A stretch of DNA of 51,917 nucleotides from a delta proteobacterium MLS_D (GTDB lineage: Bacteria; Desulfobacterota; Syntrophia; Syntrophales; UBA2210): positions 1 through 51,917 of the forward strand of contig LQBH01000005.1 of assembly GCA_002030015.1 (NCBI GenBank), given 5' to 3'. Shown one piece after another: positions 33,096 through 41,714 of this stretch. Under the pieces are notes generated by a model. The model saw only the letters and a list, made by a program, of their open reading frames with translations, had not been told where the DNA came from and ran no database searches. The first letter of the stretch is position 1. Every line of letters begins with the position of its first letter. The translations under genes were made by a program, and so were the position numbers.

Positions 33096-33899
33096 ATGAT
33101 GTGTATGGGAAGTTGTCTTGATATTGATAATGGCGATTGTGTTGAAACACGGGGATGTACGGCGTTCAGTTTTACGCATAACGACCAAATTTATCATGCT
33201 CGGAATAATGATCTACCGCCATTTTTGAAAAGGATAAGTAAAAGTGTTTATTACAGACCCCGAAATGGTAATAGCTTTATTCTGAATACGTCATCGTTTA
33301 TCAATGGCGAGGAGGGAATGAATAATTGTGGTTTAGTCGCCGCCATGACTTTTGTTATTCCAAAATTAGATGAGATTAAACCTGGAATTAATTCGGTCTT
33401 TCTGGTGCGTTATATTCTTGAAAAATGTCAAACCGTTGATGAAAGCATTCGTGCTTTAAGAGAACTTCCTATCGCTTCAAGCTGCAATATAATTTTAACA
33501 GATAAAAGCGGAAAAATGGTTGTCGCAGAATGCAATCCACTGAAAATTAATATCAGAAACAATAAAAAAAACAGAACCGGAGAAAGTTTTATCATCACCG
33601 TGAATCATTTCACGTCAAAAAAAATGTGGAAGCATGATGCGAGTAATCGTAATGTCCATCTTTCTGAAGATCGTTATCAAACAGCTTACAATGCACTAAT
33701 GAGTATTGATTGCAGCGACGGGGTTGAGCATGCAAAAAATATATTAAGCGGCAACCATGGTTTTATTTGTCAATATTGTAAGCAATCAAATTTTAACACA
33801 ATTTGGTCATCTGTTTTTGATATTTCCAATAAAAGAATATATAGAGCGGAAGGCAACCCTTCCAAGGCACAGTACAGGGAAGATACTCGTTTTAATTAA
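33096..33899 (+). CDS. C45 family Ntn acyltransferase/hydrolase (penicillin acyltransferase-like), probably N-terminally incomplete
   Basis: From ATG 33096 the protein has 267 residues. The autoprocessing Cys20 in ETRGCTAFSF, followed by IYHARNNDLPPFLKRISKSV and MNNCGLVAAMTFV, matches C45 peptidases / acyl-CoA:6-APA acyltransferase-like N-terminal-nucleophile enzymes, which cleave or transfer linear amides. The family's N-terminal segment is visible upstream in the same frame (from about 32960), but no standard start codon occurs there after the stop at 32916. The gene either uses a rare start or lost its beginning when it became a cassette. Base composition is clearly more AT-rich than the surroundings. 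An attC site starts 5 bases after the stop. Confidence 0.8.
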   Translation: MMCMGSCLDIDNGDCVETRGCTAFSFTHNDQIYHARNNDLPPFLKRISKSVYYRPRNGNSFILNTSSFINGEEGMNNCGLVAAMTFVIPKLDEIKPGINSVFLVRYILEKCQTVDESIRALRELPIASSCNIILTDKSGKMVVAECNPLKINIRNNKKNRTGESFIITVNHFTSKKMWKHDASNRNVHLSEDRYQTAYNALMSIDCSDGVEHAKNILSGNHGFICQYCKQSNFNTIWSSVFDISNKRIYRAEGNPSKAQYREDTRFN

Positions 33900-33904
33900 A
33901 TTTA

Positions 33905-33964
33905 TTCTAACCTTACTGCCCAGGGGACTGCACACTGACGCCGCTCCTGAGCAGCCCGTTAGGC
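33905..33964 (+). repeat. integron attC site 1
   Basis: The 60-bp site begins TTCTAAC (R'', 33905-33911) and ends GTTAGGC (R', 33958-33964), CTAAC/GTTAG pairing perfectly. Inside, CTGCCCAGGGG on the left pairs with the complement of the right arm (CTGCTCAGGAG) at 9 of 11 positions, leaving the unpaired spacer expected between R and L boxes. Length and order fit attC sites, and it lies directly between two genes of unlike composition. Confidence 0.68.
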
Positions 33965-34004
33965 TGTTATCGAACCCATTATCACCTGTAAGGAAATTGA
34001 CGCA

Positions 34005-34769
34005 ATGGACATCCCACGCATATTCAACATTATGGAAAGTGCGCACCGCATTCATAACCCGTTCACACCGGAAAAGTTTGCCACTCTTGGCGCAGCCCTG
34101 CGTCTGGAATCGGGTACCCGAGTTCTTGATCTTGGCAGTGGCTCTGGAGAAATGCTGTGTACATGGGCACGTGATTACGGTGTCATTGGCACCGGTGTCG
34201 ACCTGAGTCAGTTGTTCAGTGAGCAGGCTGGACTTCGTGCCGAGGAACTGGGCGTGGCCGATCAAGTCACATTCATCCATGACAATGCGGCAGGCTATGT
34301 CTCGGATGAAAAGGTTGATGTGGCGGCCTGCGTGGGTGCTACCTGGATTGGTGGGGGTGTCGCCGGGACGATTGAGCTTTTGGCACGGAGCCTGCGCACT
34401 GGCGGAGTCATCCTTATCGGCGAGCCATACTGGCGGCAATTGCCACCAACGGAAGCTATTGCCAGGGGGTGTCTGGCGAACGCAATCTCTGACTTCCTTG
34501 TGCTGCCGGAACTGGTCGCATCTTTCGGCCGTCTGGGTTACGACGTTGTTGAAATGGTTCTGGCTAATCAAGACGAATGGGACAGATACGAGACGGCCAA
34601 ATGGCTCACCATGCGCCGATGGCTTGAAGCCAATCCCGATGATGAATTGGCCCAGGAGGTGCAATCCAAATTGACCTCGGAACCCGAGCGCCATGTTGCG
34701 TACACACGCGAATATCTGGGCTGGGGAGTGTTCGCGCTGATGCCGCGGATCTACCTCAAGCAGGCCTGA
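34005..34769 (+). CDS. class I SAM-dependent methyltransferase (integron cassette gene)
   Basis: The 254-residue protein has motif I RVLDLGSGSGEMLCTWA, the acidic end of strand 2 GTGVDLSQLF, DQVTFIHDNAAGY and DVAACVGATWIGGG, and a late LRTGGVILIGEPYW. This is a small-molecule methyltransferase architecture, with no hint of substrate. The start at ATG 34005 has AAGGAA nine bases upstream. It begins 40 bases after attC site 1 and ends before a second attC candidate, so it is almost certainly a captured gene cassette. Its composition is GC-richer than the preceding cassette gene, as expected for unrelated cassettes. Confidence 0.85.
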   Translation: MDIPRIFNIMESAHRIHNPFTPEKFATLGAALRLESGTRVLDLGSGSGEMLCTWARDYGVIGTGVDLSQLFSEQAGLRAEELGVADQVTFIHDNAAGYVSDEKVDVAACVGATWIGGGVAGTIELLARSLRTGGVILIGEPYWRQLPPTEAIARGCLANAISDFLVLPELVASFGRLGYDVVEMVLANQDEWDRYETAKWLTMRRWLEANPDDELAQEVQSKLTSEPERHVAYTREYLGWGVFALMPRIYLKQA

Positions 34770-34869
34770 CAACTCATTCAATCCCTAATTCGGGGGACAT
34801 AACACTTAATTCGTCAAAATAAATTTGTGGTATTACATGTGTGAGTGTTTAATAGTAGCAAGCTCGCCT

Positions 34870-34923
34870 ATCCAACCGCCTTGAGCAGACCGCAAAAAGC
34901 CGCGGCTGATTACGGCGTTAGGC
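34870..34923 (+). repeat. integron attC site 2 (candidate)
   Basis: The site begins ATCCAAC (34870-34876) and ends CGGCGTTAGGC (R' GTTAGGC, 34917-34923). Inside is the hairpin CAG-(A)-CCGC / GCGG-CTG with one bulged A, the extrahelical base typical of attC. R''/R' pairing is imperfect. A better-pairing R'' is GCCTGAC at 34764-34770, right at the methyltransferase stop, but that would make a 160-bp site, longer than usual. Confidence 0.5.
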
Positions 34924-34994
34924 TGCGGGGACCGGTGTGGAAAACTTCACCGGGATGATCATAACGTCGATTAATTGAGTCTTTGGGAGGACAC

Positions 34995-35096
34995 ATGAAA
35001 CAGTACACAATATTCAAGCGTCGCGCTGGCATAGGGTTTTATAAAAGCATTCAACCTAAAGACATAAGGAGCATTTATGTGTTTATCAAAAGGTAA
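34995..35096 (+). CDS. 33-residue ORF overlapping the next gene start, possible leader
   Basis: GGGAGG at 34985-34990 lies four bases before ATG 34995. The frame runs MKQYTIFKRRAGIGFYKSIQ, then PKDIRSIYVFIKR, to TAA 35094-35096, overlapping the choloylglycine-hydrolase-type start at 35077 in another frame. The strong ribosome site suggests real translation. It could couple translation to the next gene or be a cassette-borne small protein. The sequence is basic and matches nothing I know. Confidence 0.35.
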   Translation: MKQYTIFKRRAGIGFYKSIQPKDIRSIYVFIKR

Positions 35097-36201
35097 AATC
35101 TGGTCGCTTACAGTTGCGGTGACGTTTTTCATTCTTTTTTTATTTACTGCAACGACTTATGCCTGTACAGGTGTGCGTCTTGTGGGAGAAGACGGAACGG
35201 CGGTTTTCGGCCGAACACAGGAGTGGGGAAAATTCGACCTCAATGCCAAGGTTGCAGTCATTGCACGAGGCACATCGTTTCAGGGCAAAACACCGGAAGG
35301 AAAAAACGGTCTGCGATGGGATGCAAAATACGGGTTTGTGGGCACTCTTCTTCTGGACCGGGCTTTCTGCACCGGATTGAACGAAAGGGGCCTGTCAGCA
35401 GGCTTTTTCTATCACGAGGGCTTTGCCGAATATGCTGATTTCGACGTCAAAAAGGCGGATCAATCAATTGCCCCAAGCGATGTTCTGTCTTTCATCCTTT
35501 CCAGTTTCTCTACCTTGGAGGAGGTACGTGAAGGCCTGAAGCAGGAACATGTCGTAGCCGTGGTTGATCCCGCTCTGCACAAAACGGTCCCCATGCATCT
35601 CATGATCACAGAACCCGGCGGGGACTGCATGGTCATTGAATTCAAGGACGGTCAGGCGAAATTTTTCGACAACCCGGTGGGCGTGATTGCCAACAATCCG
35701 ACCTTTGACTGGCATTTGACCAATCTACGCAATTACGGATTCTTGTCCCAACAACCCTTTCATGCCAAAAAATGGGGCGAACTGGAAATTACACCCCTGG
35801 CAGCAGGATCCGGGCTTCTCGGCCTGCCCGGAGATTTCACCTCTCCTTCCAGATTCGTGCGCGCGACTGTTTTTTCTCAGACCTCGCGCCCGACAGAGGG
35901 TGGCCTGGATACCGTGCAGGAGGTTTTCAGAATCCTGGACAGCTTCCAGCTTCCGGCCAGCCAGTCCGAGGGTACAAATACGGGAAATGAGGCCAAAGAC
36001 AGTTCACTTCCTTCAGGTACACAATATACAGTGGTCACTGATACGAAGAACCTGGTCATGTATTATCACACCATGTTCAACCGCAGAATCCGGAAAATCG
36101 ATTTAAAAGCAATTGATTTCAGCACGGGTACTATGCGCAGCATCCCGCTTGACGAAAAACGCAAACAGGATATCAGAGAGGTGACAGGCATGCTGCAGTA
36201 A
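35077..36201 (+). CDS. choloylglycine hydrolase / penicillin V acylase family protein, exported
   Basis: This 374-residue N-terminal-nucleophile hydrolase has a Sec signal peptide (SLTVAVTFFILFLFTATTYA) that ends exactly before the nucleophile Cys30 in YACTGVRL. Other family residues are visible: Arg46 in FGRTQEW, GLNERGLSAGFFYHE, GVIANNPTFDWHLTNLRNY and SPSRFVRATVF. Relatives hydrolyse bile-salt amides, penicillin V or acyl-homoserine lactones in the periplasm of Gram-negative bacteria; which one applies is unknown. AAGGAG lies about 6 bases before ATG 35077. It is the second Ntn amidase within 3 kb and lies downstream of attC site 2, though no attC is seen after it. Confidence 0.9.
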   Translation: MCLSKGKIWSLTVAVTFFILFLFTATTYACTGVRLVGEDGTAVFGRTQEWGKFDLNAKVAVIARGTSFQGKTPEGKNGLRWDAKYGFVGTLLLDRAFCTGLNERGLSAGFFYHEGFAEYADFDVKKADQSIAPSDVLSFILSSFSTLEEVREGLKQEHVVAVVDPALHKTVPMHLMITEPGGDCMVIEFKDGQAKFFDNPVGVIANNPTFDWHLTNLRNYGFLSQQPFHAKKWGELEITPLAAGSGLLGLPGDFTSPSRFVRATVFSQTSRPTEGGLDTVQEVFRILDSFQLPASQSEGTNTGNEAKDSSLPSGTQYTVVTDTKNLVMYYHTMFNRRIRKIDLKAIDFSTGTMRSIPLDEKRKQDIREVTGMLQ

Positions 36202-37031
36202 AATATAACACAACATCGATTATTTATCCCGGCGGCACAGGTATATCTTTATCTTTTTTTATGACAATCGCATTACCTGCTCTCGTTTAACTTCTGCTTT
36301 CGCGGCGACGGCAAAAAACAGCGTCCGCTGAAGAGTCCTGTCAGCCGGTCGTCAAAAGAATGTTCGCAATGTGGGTAAGTAATACGTGCATTTCTTGACG
36401 GGACCTTCTTGCCGAACAGGTGCCTTATTTTACTCCTGTCCGGGCATCTATCGATGGTTAGCCAGTGTAAAGTGGCCCATGACAAAACCAAATAAAAGCG
36501 AATAGATAAACATTTTCAAAGGCAATTCGGGCACCGAGGGCAACACACGGGTATTTATTGACGGCAGTTCTCGTTCCCATCCAGTTCTTCGAACGGCTGC
36601 CATTGGATCTGGAACGTATCAACCAGGCTGACGGTTGTCTTTACATGCTGGACCGCAGACTGGCAGGGAGACGGAGAATCGCTTTGGCTATCTGTTTCCT
36701 GGTCGTATGATGGTCAGGGAATGAAGCAGCGGCAGGGCCGGGATGCGCATTCAAAATTGCGCCAGGAAGTGACGCGTGGGTGATTGGAGATGAACCATGT
36801 ATTTCCCTAGACTTCATATCCATAAGCGACTATTCTAAATCATTAGAAATGCTTGCCATGTGCGTTGAACTATCGACTAACCTGCGACGAGAACAGGGCG
36901 AAACTGCCTGAAATGAATGAGTTTTTCCAAAACCGGTGGCAGCCCTGGCTGCTGCCGGGCACGGCGTTAACGTGTCAGTCACATTGAAACGGGTGATTGT
37001 TTACAGGCCTGAAAAAAGGGGGGGCATTACC
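36202..37031. other. gene-poor accessory stretch
   Basis: No intact gene is visible in these 830 bases. A possible transposase remnant lies near 36320-36440. The rest has only short open frames with no ribosome sites, and composition changes from AT-rich to mixed toward the catalase gene. Confidence 0.55.
36320..36440 (+). pseudogene. possible TnpB-type transposase C-terminal remnant
   Basis: A plus-strand stretch reads SPVSRSSKECSQCG, the first half of the zinc ribbon that ends IS200/IS605 OrfB (TnpB) proteins (pattern P-x-SS-K-x-CS-x-CG). A stop follows at once and the second CxxC is only faintly suggested in another frame (FYSCPG). If real it is a heavily decayed insertion sequence. Confidence 0.3.
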
Positions 37032-38486
37032 ATGAAAGACAACGACCGCAAACGCACAACCAACGATGCGGGAATTCCCGTATCCAGCAACGAGTTTTCA
37101 CTGACCGTAGGGCCCGACGGGCCGATTCTGCTGCATGATCATTTCCTGATGGAACAGATGGCCAATTTCAACCGGGAGATGATTCCGGACCGCCAGCCCC
37201 ACGCGAAAGGCTCGGGGGCCTTCGGATCCTTCAAAGTGACCCGGGATGTCAGCGCCTACACGAGGGCCGCCCTGTTCCAGCCGGGTACTGAGACCGATAT
37301 GCTGGCCCGGTTCTCAACGGTGGCAGGCGAGAGCGGCAGTCCCGACACCTGGCGGGATGTGCGCGGCTTCGCGCTCAAGTTCTACACTACCGAGGGCAAT
37401 TACGACATGGTCGGGAACAACACGCCGGTGTTTTTCGTGCGCGATCCCATGAAGTTCCAGCACTTCATCCATTCGCAGAAGCGCCGCGCGGACAGCGGCC
37501 TGCGCGACAACGACATGCAATGGGACTTCTGGACCCTGTCCCCCGAGTCGGCCCACCAGGTCACCATCCTGATGAGCGAGCGCGGCGTCCCCAGGAGCTA
37601 TCGGCACATGCACGGTTTTTCGAGCCACACCTACATGTGGTACAACGCCAGGGGCGAGCGCTTCTGGGTGAAATACCACTTCAAGACCGACCAGGGCATC
37701 GAGAATCTCACTCAGGAGGAGGCCGACCGTATCGCCGGTGTGGATACCGACTATCACCGACGCGACCTGTTCGAGGCGATCAAGCGGGGGGATTATCCCA
37801 GTTGGACGCTCAAAGTGCAGATTATGCCCTTTCACGAGGCCGAGACCTACCGGTTCAACCCGTTTGACCTGACCAAGGTCTGGCCCCATGGTGACTACCC
37901 TCTTCATGAAGTGGGACGGTTCACTCTGAACCGCAATCCGGGCGATTTTCAGGCCGAGATCGAGCAGGCGGCATTCGAACCGAACAATCTCGTCCCCGGT
38001 ATCGGTCCCAGCCCGGACAGGATGCTCCTCGCCCGGCTGGTGGCCTACGCCGACGCCCACCGGGCCCGCCTCGGTGTCAACTACAAACAGATCCCGGTCA
38101 ACCGGCCGAAGAGCCCGGTCTACAGTTACAGCAAAGGCGGCGCAATGCGGATCGAGAACGTCTCCGATCCGGTCTATGCGCCGAACTCCAAGGGAGGTCC
38201 CGAACCCGACCCCGATCGCTATCCCGAACAGGCCATATGGAGTGCCGACGGCGAGTTCATCCGTACCGCCTACACCAGGCGCAAAGATGATGACGATTTC
38301 GGCCAGCCCGGCGCCCTGGTACGGGAGGTGATGGATGACGCTCAGCGCGACCGCCTGGTGTCCAACGTGGTCGGGCACTTGGAAAACGGCGTGTCCGAAG
38401 CGGTTCTGGAACGCGCGTTTGAATACTGGCGCAACATCGACAAGGAGATCGGCGACCGCATCGTCAAAGGCGTACAAGGGGACTGA
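37032..38486 (+). CDS. katA: monofunctional heme catalase
   Basis: The 484-residue cytoplasmic enzyme splits hydrogen peroxide. Active-site residues are present: His57 in [16 protein letters not shown], the Asn of [16 protein letters not shown] (Asn130) and the heme-ligand Tyr in [34 protein letters not shown] and [11 protein letters not shown] are also typical, and the length fits small-subunit clade 3 catalases. ATG 37032 has a GGGGGGC ribosome-like stretch upstream; an in-frame extension to 36936 is not catalase-like. It sits at the end of the accessory region with gene-free DNA on both sides, suggesting acquisition. A GATCTCA/TGAGATC hairpin overlaps its stop. Confidence 0.94.
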   Translation: MKDNDRKRTTNDAGIPVSSNEFSLTVGPDGPILLHDHFLMEQMANFNREMIPDRQPHAKGSGAFGSFKVTRDVSAYTRAALFQPGTETDMLARFSTVAGESGSPDTWRDVRGFALKFYTTEGNYDMVGNNTPVFFVRDPMKFQHFIHSQKRRADSGLRDNDMQWDFWTLSPESAHQVTILMSERGVPRSYRHMHGFSSHTYMWYNARGERFWVKYHFKTDQGIENLTQEEADRIAGVDTDYHRRDLFEAIKRGDYPSWTLKVQIMPFHEAETYRFNPFDLTKVWPHGDYPLHEVGRFTLNRNPGDFQAEIEQAAFEPNNLVPGIGPSPDRMLLARLVAYADAHRARLGVNYKQIPVNRPKSPVYSYSKGGAMRIENVSDPVYAPNSKGGPEPDPDRYPEQAIWSADGEFIRTAYTRRKDDDDFGQPGALVREVMDDAQRDRLVSNVVGHLENGVSEAVLERAFEYWRNIDKEIGDRIVKGVQGD

Positions 38487-38509
38487 TCTCATCATACTTT
38501 GGTGAGATC
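38485..38509 (+). terminator. hairpin at the catalase 3' end
   Basis: GATCTCA (38485-38491) pairs perfectly with TGAGATC (38503-38509) around an 11-base loop. It overlaps the stop codon and lacks a T-run, so termination is uncertain. Confidence 0.35.
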
Positions 38510-39116
38510 TCGATAATAAGTGCCCTCAGCTAATCGGGGTGTAGCCCTCGCCACCCGGCATGCGGATCCGCACCGGTTTGCTTAGAGGGATTATCGGGCC
38601 GTGGCCGGGTAGTTTGTGTAAATCCTCAGCTCTTTGACAGACAGCATCCCTTTATCCTTATGCCATTTGCTGGTTATACCCGTTTGAGTTGGCAACGTCC
38701 GGGATAAGCGAGCACCCTGGGCCTTTGCGGCCGATCGCCGCAGAGCCGGTCACAGAAACCAACGTTCCCGGTTTACAAAGCTTACAATCTTTGGTTTTTG
38801 CCCGGAGCCACTGTTTGAAGTAGTTGCGCGGGATGCCGGATTATAACGTGAGAGCTTATATAAAACTCTGCCCGGCGAAAGAAATCCGGGATTCGAGACT
38901 GTTTTTAAAGTAATCGGCGTCCCGGGTATCAAGTTACATGTGAAGACTGAATAAAGAGGGTACCTCCTTAAGATATTACCCCTTTTCGTTTATTGTTGAC
39001 GGATATCAGTTTTTCCAATATAATACAGATTTTACAGGAACATACCGCCGCGCCTGCCGACAGGCGTCGAAAGTAACGGCGGAGTTCAAACAATACAGCC
39101 GGAGGTCCGCCGAACC
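38510..39116. other. gene-free stretch
   Basis: No gene is recognised in these 600 bases. It has a perfect 12-bp palindrome TGCGGATCCGCA near 38562 and GC-rich inverted segments around 38540-38610, then AT-rich DNA. A weak GGGTA/TACCC hairpin before CTTTT lies near 38960-38985. The YihG-like gene follows. Confidence 0.5.
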
Positions 39117-40055
39117 GTGATATTTCGTTTTCTTCCCGCTCCTCTGCGGGGTGTCGTATCGATGCTTGGATATGTATTGAACACGTTGTTCTGGGTTTCG
39201 ATTCTTTTTATTGTCGCCCTTTTCAAGTTCATCATCCCTATTGCTGCCTGGCGGGATTTCTGTTCACAGATTCTTACCTGGATTGCCGAAAACTGGATTT
39301 CTCTGAATAATCTGAACAGCTTCCTGGTAAACCGCATTCAATGGGATGTGACCGGCATGGAGGGTCTCAATCGGGAAAGTTCCTACCTGGTGATGTCCAA
39401 TCACCAGTCATGGACGGATATCCTGGTGCTTCAGAAAATATTTAACCGCCGGATCCCCTTCATGAAGTTTTTTCTGAAAAAAGAACTGATATGGGTGCCC
39501 GCTCTGGGGCTTGCATGGTGGGCGCTGGATTTTCCCTTCATGAAGCGCTATTCGGAAGCGTTTCTGAAAAAACACCCGCACCTGAAGGGACGGGATATTG
39601 AAACAACCCGACGCGCCTGCGAAAAGTTCAAGACCACGCCCGTGACCATCATGAATTTTGTCGAAGGCACCCGCTTCACGCCGAAAAAACACCGACGGCA
39701 GTCATCGCCTTACGGGCACCTGCTTCGACCGAAGGCGGGAGGAACCGCCTACGTCCTGCAGGCGATGGGCGACCGACTGCACCAGATTCTCGATGTTACC
39801 ATTGTCTATCCGGATGGATCTCGCAGTTTCTGGCATTTCCTCACGGGCAGAATGAAGCGGGTCATGGTTCGCGTCCAGACCCGTCCCATCGACACCCGGA
39901 TCATTGGGGATTACTTCAACGACGCAGAGTTCCGGGAACGCTTCCAGTCCTGGCTCAACGAACTCTGGACCGGAAAGGATCTCCAGATTGAACCTCTGGT
40001 CCGCAAGGCGCATACCGCCGCGCGCCCGGGAATGCTACTCTCCCCGCAGGTATAA
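39117..40055 (+). CDS. lysophospholipid acyltransferase family protein (YihG-like)
   Basis: The 312-residue membrane protein has an N-terminal helix (VLNTLFWVSILFIVALFKFII) and the acyltransferase motifs NHQSWTD (His96, Asp101) and FVEGTRFTPKK, which position the acyl donor and glycerophosphate. Length and the LNNLNS..W.V.G..GL segment resemble E. coli YihG, a minor 1-acyl-glycerol-3-phosphate acyltransferase. The start is GTG 39117, with GGAGGT about 10 bases upstream. The 3' end overlaps that of the convergent unknown gene by 21 bases. Confidence 0.9.
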   Translation: MIFRFLPAPLRGVVSMLGYVLNTLFWVSILFIVALFKFIIPIAAWRDFCSQILTWIAENWISLNNLNSFLVNRIQWDVTGMEGLNRESSYLVMSNHQSWTDILVLQKIFNRRIPFMKFFLKKELIWVPALGLAWWALDFPFMKRYSEAFLKKHPHLKGRDIETTRRACEKFKTTPVTIMNFVEGTRFTPKKHRRQSSPYGHLLRPKAGGTAYVLQAMGDRLHQILDVTIVYPDGSRSFWHFLTGRMKRVMVRVQTRPIDTRIIGDYFNDAEFRERFQSWLNELWTGKDLQIEPLVRKAHTAARPGMLLSPQV

Positions 40056-40871
40056 AGGCAGGTCCTTTTCATCCTTCCCCTGGAAACTGCACAGCAGCGG
40101 GCAGGTCTTGCAGGGTGACTTCAGGCCCTTGAGCGGCGGCTCACCTTTGATCTTTTCCTCAATGAAATCGAGACACTCGTTTACATCATCGTCGTCGCCC
40201 TCTACGGCGATGGTGACGGAGCCCTCGGCGCCGCCGAAACCTCCCGAGGCGAAATGCACCGCCTCGACGCCGAACAGGTCTTCAAGGGCGTCCAGTTCCG
40301 TGTAAGCCAGGCCGTCGGCGACACAAACCATGCCCACGCGCGCCCCGATGCTGCGTTCCACTGAGAACAATCCTCCCATGCGGGAAGCATCCTCCACGGA
40401 TGGAATCATCTTTTCGAGACCGACGGGATACAGGATCGTCCCGCCCCGAGCCTTGAGAGGCAGGTAAAAATCTCCCATGGTGCCTCCCTGAGGACTGGCC
40501 ATGACGACGCCTATATTCCCCGTGTGATCAATGGCACTGGCCCCCTTGAGCAGAATATCTCCCCGTCCCAGCCTCTCCAGCAGCGTCGAAGGTTCGACTT
40601 CCAGGACTTCGCCCTTGTGAAAAGTGATCGGCTGCAGACGATCGCCCTGCCCCAGAGCGCAGAGTACGCCCCGTATGACCTGCCCGGCCACATACCGTTC
40701 TTTTTCTATGGACCGTTCCAGTAGTTCCTCAACAATGTACGCGTTGGTCGATCCCCTTCCCACGAGCACATAGCCCTCCCCCATGGCTTCCTGAACCTCG
40801 GGCATGGCGACTACTCCCTTGGCTATAAGCCGTTTTGATTCCGATGACGTCAACGTAAACAGGGCCTGCAT
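40035..40871 (-). CDS. conserved-looking protein of unknown function with C-terminal CxxCPxxC
   Basis: I do not recognise this 278-residue protein. It is soluble and acidic, starts LFTLTSSESKRLIAKGVVAM, contains YVLVGRGSTNAYIVEELL, glycine-rich HFASGGFGGAEGSVTIAVEG and an acidic DDDDVNECLDFIEEKI, and ends with SPCKTCPLLCSFQGKDEKDL. The CKTCPLLC cluster suggests a metal or iron-sulfur site. The repeated small glycine turns suggest a nucleotide- or substrate-binding alpha/beta fold. ATG 40871 has GGAGGAT six bases upstream, a strong ribosome site, so it is surely translated. It is divergent from the histidine phosphatase gene. Confidence 0.75.
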   Translation of the reverse strand: MQALFTLTSSESKRLIAKGVVAMPEVQEAMGEGYVLVGRGSTNAYIVEELLERSIEKERYVAGQVIRGVLCALGQGDRLQPITFHKGEVLEVEPSTLLERLGRGDILLKGASAIDHTGNIGVVMASPQGGTMGDFYLPLKARGGTILYPVGLEKMIPSVEDASRMGGLFSVERSIGARVGMVCVADGLAYTELDALEDLFGVEAVHFASGGFGGAEGSVTIAVEGDDDDVNECLDFIEEKIKGEPPLKGLKSPCKTCPLLCSFQGKDEKDLPLYLRGE

Positions 40872-41075
40872 GGCGTATCCTCCTTGTCATAACTGTTATA
40901 CCGATGTGGGACCCTGCCGCCGCCGGACGGCGGAGCCGGGCGCTTTGTAGTTTTTCAGTATAACATCTTTTGTCGTTCCGGAGCAAAAAAGGATTCCCCT
41001 TGTCTTGCAAAGAATCGGGCAAAACTGTAGAAGAGAGCGATCGGTCGGTCCGAACAATGACGAAGGAGCACCGTC

Positions 41076-41693
41076 GTGAAACTGATACTTGTGCGTCATG
41101 GTCAGACGCAATGGAACCATGAAAAACGCGTTCAGGGGACAAGTGATATTCCGCTTAACGCTCTGGGCCTGACCCAGGTGGAACGGGTCGCCGAAGCGTT
41201 GAGCGCCGAGTCCATCGACGCGATCGTCTCGAGTCCACTGAAACGGGCTGTCCAGACGGCGGACGCCGTCAACCGGTTTCACCGGCTGCCCGTGACCATC
41301 GACAACAATCTCGCTGAACTCGACCAGGGCGATTTCGAGGGACGGACCTTTTCTGATCTTCTGGCGAGTCACACCGACTTTCTCAAACAATGGGCGAGTG
41401 ACCCCGCCTCGGTCACCATGCCAAACGGCGAATCACTGGCGGACCTTCAGCGGCGCGCCTGGCGTGTGGTGGAATCCCTGCCGGCCTCGGCGGGAACTGT
41501 TCTTCTGGTATCGCACAATTTTACGATCATGACGATCCTCTGCAAGATCACGGCGATAAGCCTGCACCGCGTACGGGAAACCTCTGTCTCTCCCGCGTCC
41601 GTGACGTTCGTGGATTATGAAGGGGGCCGCGGCATGGTCGTTTCGCTCAACGACACGTCGCACCTGGCGGGATGCGCGGAAACCGTGGCCTGA
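41076..41693 (+). CDS. histidine phosphatase family protein (phosphoglycerate mutase-like)
   Basis: The 205-residue protein carries the RHG motif (LVRHGQTQWN, phospho-His8), SSPLKRAVQTA with its conserved Arg, NNLAELDQGDFEG with the acid/base Glu and VLLVSHNFTIM with the second His. Such proteins act as phosphatases on small metabolites; alpha-ribazole phosphatase (CobC) and GpmB-like enzymes look similar and cannot be separated here. The start is GTG 41076, with AAGGAG about 8 bases upstream. Its stop is 21 bases from that of the convergent CysRS-like gene. Confidence 0.9.
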   Translation: MKLILVRHGQTQWNHEKRVQGTSDIPLNALGLTQVERVAEALSAESIDAIVSSPLKRAVQTADAVNRFHRLPVTIDNNLAELDQGDFEGRTFSDLLASHTDFLKQWASDPASVTMPNGESLADLQRRAWRVVESLPASAGTVLLVSHNFTIMTILCKITAISLHRVRETSVSPASVTFVDYEGGRGMVVSLNDTSHLAGCAETVA

Positions 41694-41714
41694 CGGAGTA
41701 ACTTCGGCGAAGCC

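Noticed and set aside
36641-36823. 60-codon minus-strand open frame in the accessory gap
   Set aside because: No ribosome site, no recognisable motif and biased composition. Not supported as a gene.
36936-37031. Extended N-terminus or an attC site before catalase (GCGTTAACG near 36964)
   Set aside because: The upstream codons are not catalase-like. GTTAACG breaks the GTTRRRY core and no matching R'' with a stem was found.
37314-38495. Long minus-strand open frame opposite catalase
   Set aside because: The catalase frame carries all active-site residues. The opposite frame is a shadow.
38540-38620. Group II intron, retron or insertion-sequence end in the gap after catalase
   Set aside because: There are GC palindromes, but no domain V-like hairpin, reverse transcriptase or transposase remnant could be read, so no mobile-element call is justified.
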